Of a stretch of 64,000 nucleotides of DNA, positions 62,989-64,000 are shown piece by piece; the first letter of the stretch is position 1, and each line of letters begins with the position of its first letter. Source of the DNA: Acidobacteriota bacterium. GTDB taxonomy: Bacteria > Acidobacteriota > Thermoanaerobaculia > Multivoradales > SZUA-115. Where the stretch lies: NCBI GenBank assembly GCA_024277255.1, contig JAJRVQ010000134.1, positions 124,001-188,000 on the forward strand. The letters run 5' to 3'. The translations under genes and the position numbers were made by a program. The notes beneath the pieces were generated by a model. The model saw nothing but the letters and a program-made list of their open reading frames with translations. It did not search any database and was not told the origin of the DNA.

Positions 62989-64000
62989 CGACTGCCGCCC
63001 CCGGGCAAGAGCGCGGCCGGCGACGACTCGTTCTCGTCCGCGATCGCCGCGGCCCCCGGTGTCGGATCGGCCAAGGCCAAGACATCGTTCTCATCGAGGC
63101 CGGAAGCCACCGCCACCCGCCCAAGGCCGGAAGCACCGATCTCGACCCGGACCGGCTCGAAAACTCCACCGGAAGCGCGCCTGAAGACCACCGGTTCACC
63201 ATCGCGCTCGAAAAGTGCCTGGCGAGGGATCACCGGCACCTGGACCAGCTCATCGAGAAACAAGGTGGCCAGCACACGCTGGCCCGGTCGCATGATCTCG
63301 CCCACCGTCTCGGCCAGCTTCAAGGTGACGGAAAAATACTGCACCGGCGAGCCGCTCAGACGCGGCTTGGCCAGAGAGGCGACGCGCTGGACCTCGGCGG
63401 CGAAAACTCGATCGGGAAAGGCCTCGATCACCACCTGGGCCGCGTCCCCGACCTGCAAACCGCCGGCGTCCGCTTCGAGGACGAAGACCTCCGCCTCCAT
63501 GGTCGAGAGATCGGGGATCTCCATCAACTTCCGCTGCCCCCAGACCATGTCGCCGACACGGACCGGATTGCCTTGCCAATTGCGCTGGACGACCAGCACG
63601 CCGGCGTGGGGGGCCCTCACTTCGATGCCGTCGAGGCCGGCCTGCGCTCGCTGGAACGCGCGCAGCGCCTTGCCCTTCTCCAGTCGGAAAAGATCCGCCT
63701 GCACCCGGGAAGTCGCCGCCTCGGCATCGATCGATGAATCGGCATGCTGTTTGCGTTGTTCGGCAAGTTGGCTATCGAGTTCAGACTCGATGATCTCGAT
63801 CCGGGTGTGGATCAGCTCGTCGCGGCTCTCGAACTTCTTGGCGATCTCCAGCTCAAAACCGGCCGCCTCGGCGTCACGGCCCAGGTTGCGGATTCGAGCT
63901 CCGGCCTCCGTCTCGTGTTTTTGCAGCTTCAACTCCGCTCGGCTCACCTCACCCGCGGCGTCGAGTTGCTGCTTCTCCAGCTCGCTCGGATCGAAACGAA
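62985..64000 (-). CDS. Periplasmic adaptor (HlyD/RND/MacA-like), N-terminus outside window
   Basis: At least 338 aa; the frame is open through the right edge (RFDPSELEKQQLDAAGEV precedes the GTG 63947 start otherwise seen). A coiled-coil hairpin (IEIIESELDSQLAEQRKQHA) leads to a lipoyl-like half IEVRAPHAGVLVVQRNWQGNP, a beta-barrel (AQVVIEAFPDRVFAAEVQ) and a membrane-proximal domain (VPVIPRQALFERDGEPVV). It is the adaptor for the MacB-like permease, with which it is translationally coupled; an outer-membrane TolC-type partner is expected elsewhere. Confidence 0.9.
   Translation of the reverse strand, partial: RFDPSELEKQQLDAAGEVSRAELKLQKHETEAGARIRNLGRDAEAAGFELEIAKKFESRDELIHTRIEIIESELDSQLAEQRKQHADSSIDAEAATSRVQADLFRLEKGKALRAFQRAQAGLDGIEVRAPHAGVLVVQRNWQGNPVRVGDMVWGQRKLMEIPDLSTMEAEVFVLEADAGGLQVGDAAQVVIEAFPDRVFAAEVQRVASLAKPRLSGSPVQYFSVTLKLAETVGEIMRPGQRVLATLFLDELVQVPVIPRQALFERDGEPVVFRRASGGVFEPVRVEIGASGLGRVAVASGLDENDVLALADPTPGAAAIADENESSPAALLPGGGSR

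Overview
The window is 64 kb of dense, G+C-rich bacterial chromosome. It has many 1-4 base stop/start overlaps, frequent GTG and TTG starts, and almost no intergenic DNA. The gene content points to Acidobacteriota, probably the Thermoanaerobaculia side: a TIGR02999-type sigma factor paired with a Ser/Thr kinase-TPR protein, a DUF5117/DUF4953-type zinc metalloprotease, S9 and M48 peptidases, a MoxR-like ATPase/VWA pair and an NtrY-like kinase. This placement is inference from gene content; no rRNA or tRNA was found to confirm it.

Layout. 1-9.6 kb: partial TPR protein, MshEN-type protein, HU/IHF, M50 peptidase, dtd, ssb, nagZ-mutS (-), tsaB-rimI and a DUF465 protein. 9.56-9.79 kb: an inverted-repeat element and a terminator. 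9.9-14.3 kb: psd-pssA-degenerate Asd homologue (+), then ferritin and sdaA (-). 14.4-17.8 kb: sigma factor and kinase-TPR. 17.9-22.6 kb: a secreted protein of unknown function (-), then trxB-MoxR-VWA (+). 22.7-26.8 kb: a probably acquired cassette of a PHP-SMC ATPase followed by an AlbA_2/Schlafen-type protein. 26.8-34 kb: GT87-like protein, M48 peptidase, DUF4097-like protein, MATE transporter, trmL, hemerythrin and three roadblock/LC7-type genes. 34-51.5 kb (almost all -): Nramp-like transporter, 5-oxoprolinase, transglutaminase-TPR lipoprotein, DUF4126, glutaminyl cyclase, OPT transporter, DUF5117 peptidase, S9 peptidase, CrcB and a lipoprotein. 51.5-64 kb: a very large NtrY-like kinase, hutU, a repeat-rich intergenic region, an FHA/Fis protein with a crippled AAA+ domain, a polytopic membrane protein, and a MacB-like permease with its adaptor (partial).

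How the genes fit together. The S9 peptidase, metalloprotease, OPT transporter and glutaminyl cyclase are tightly packed on one strand and look like a peptide-use operon. The nearby 5-oxoprolinase could consume the pyroglutamate that such metabolism releases, and hutU and sdaA add to an amino-acid-degrading theme. The psd-pssA pair makes phosphatidylethanolamine.

The most promising unusual system is the PHP-SMC ATPase + AlbA_2/HATPase pair at 22.7-26.8 kb, which resembles a nucleic-acid-directed defence or conflict cassette. Other points of interest are the sigma-54-activator-like protein lacking its ATPase residues, three roadblock genes with no GTPase, the Asd homologue without its catalytic cysteine, several strong inverted-repeat or structured intergenic elements, and two long convergent gene overlaps.
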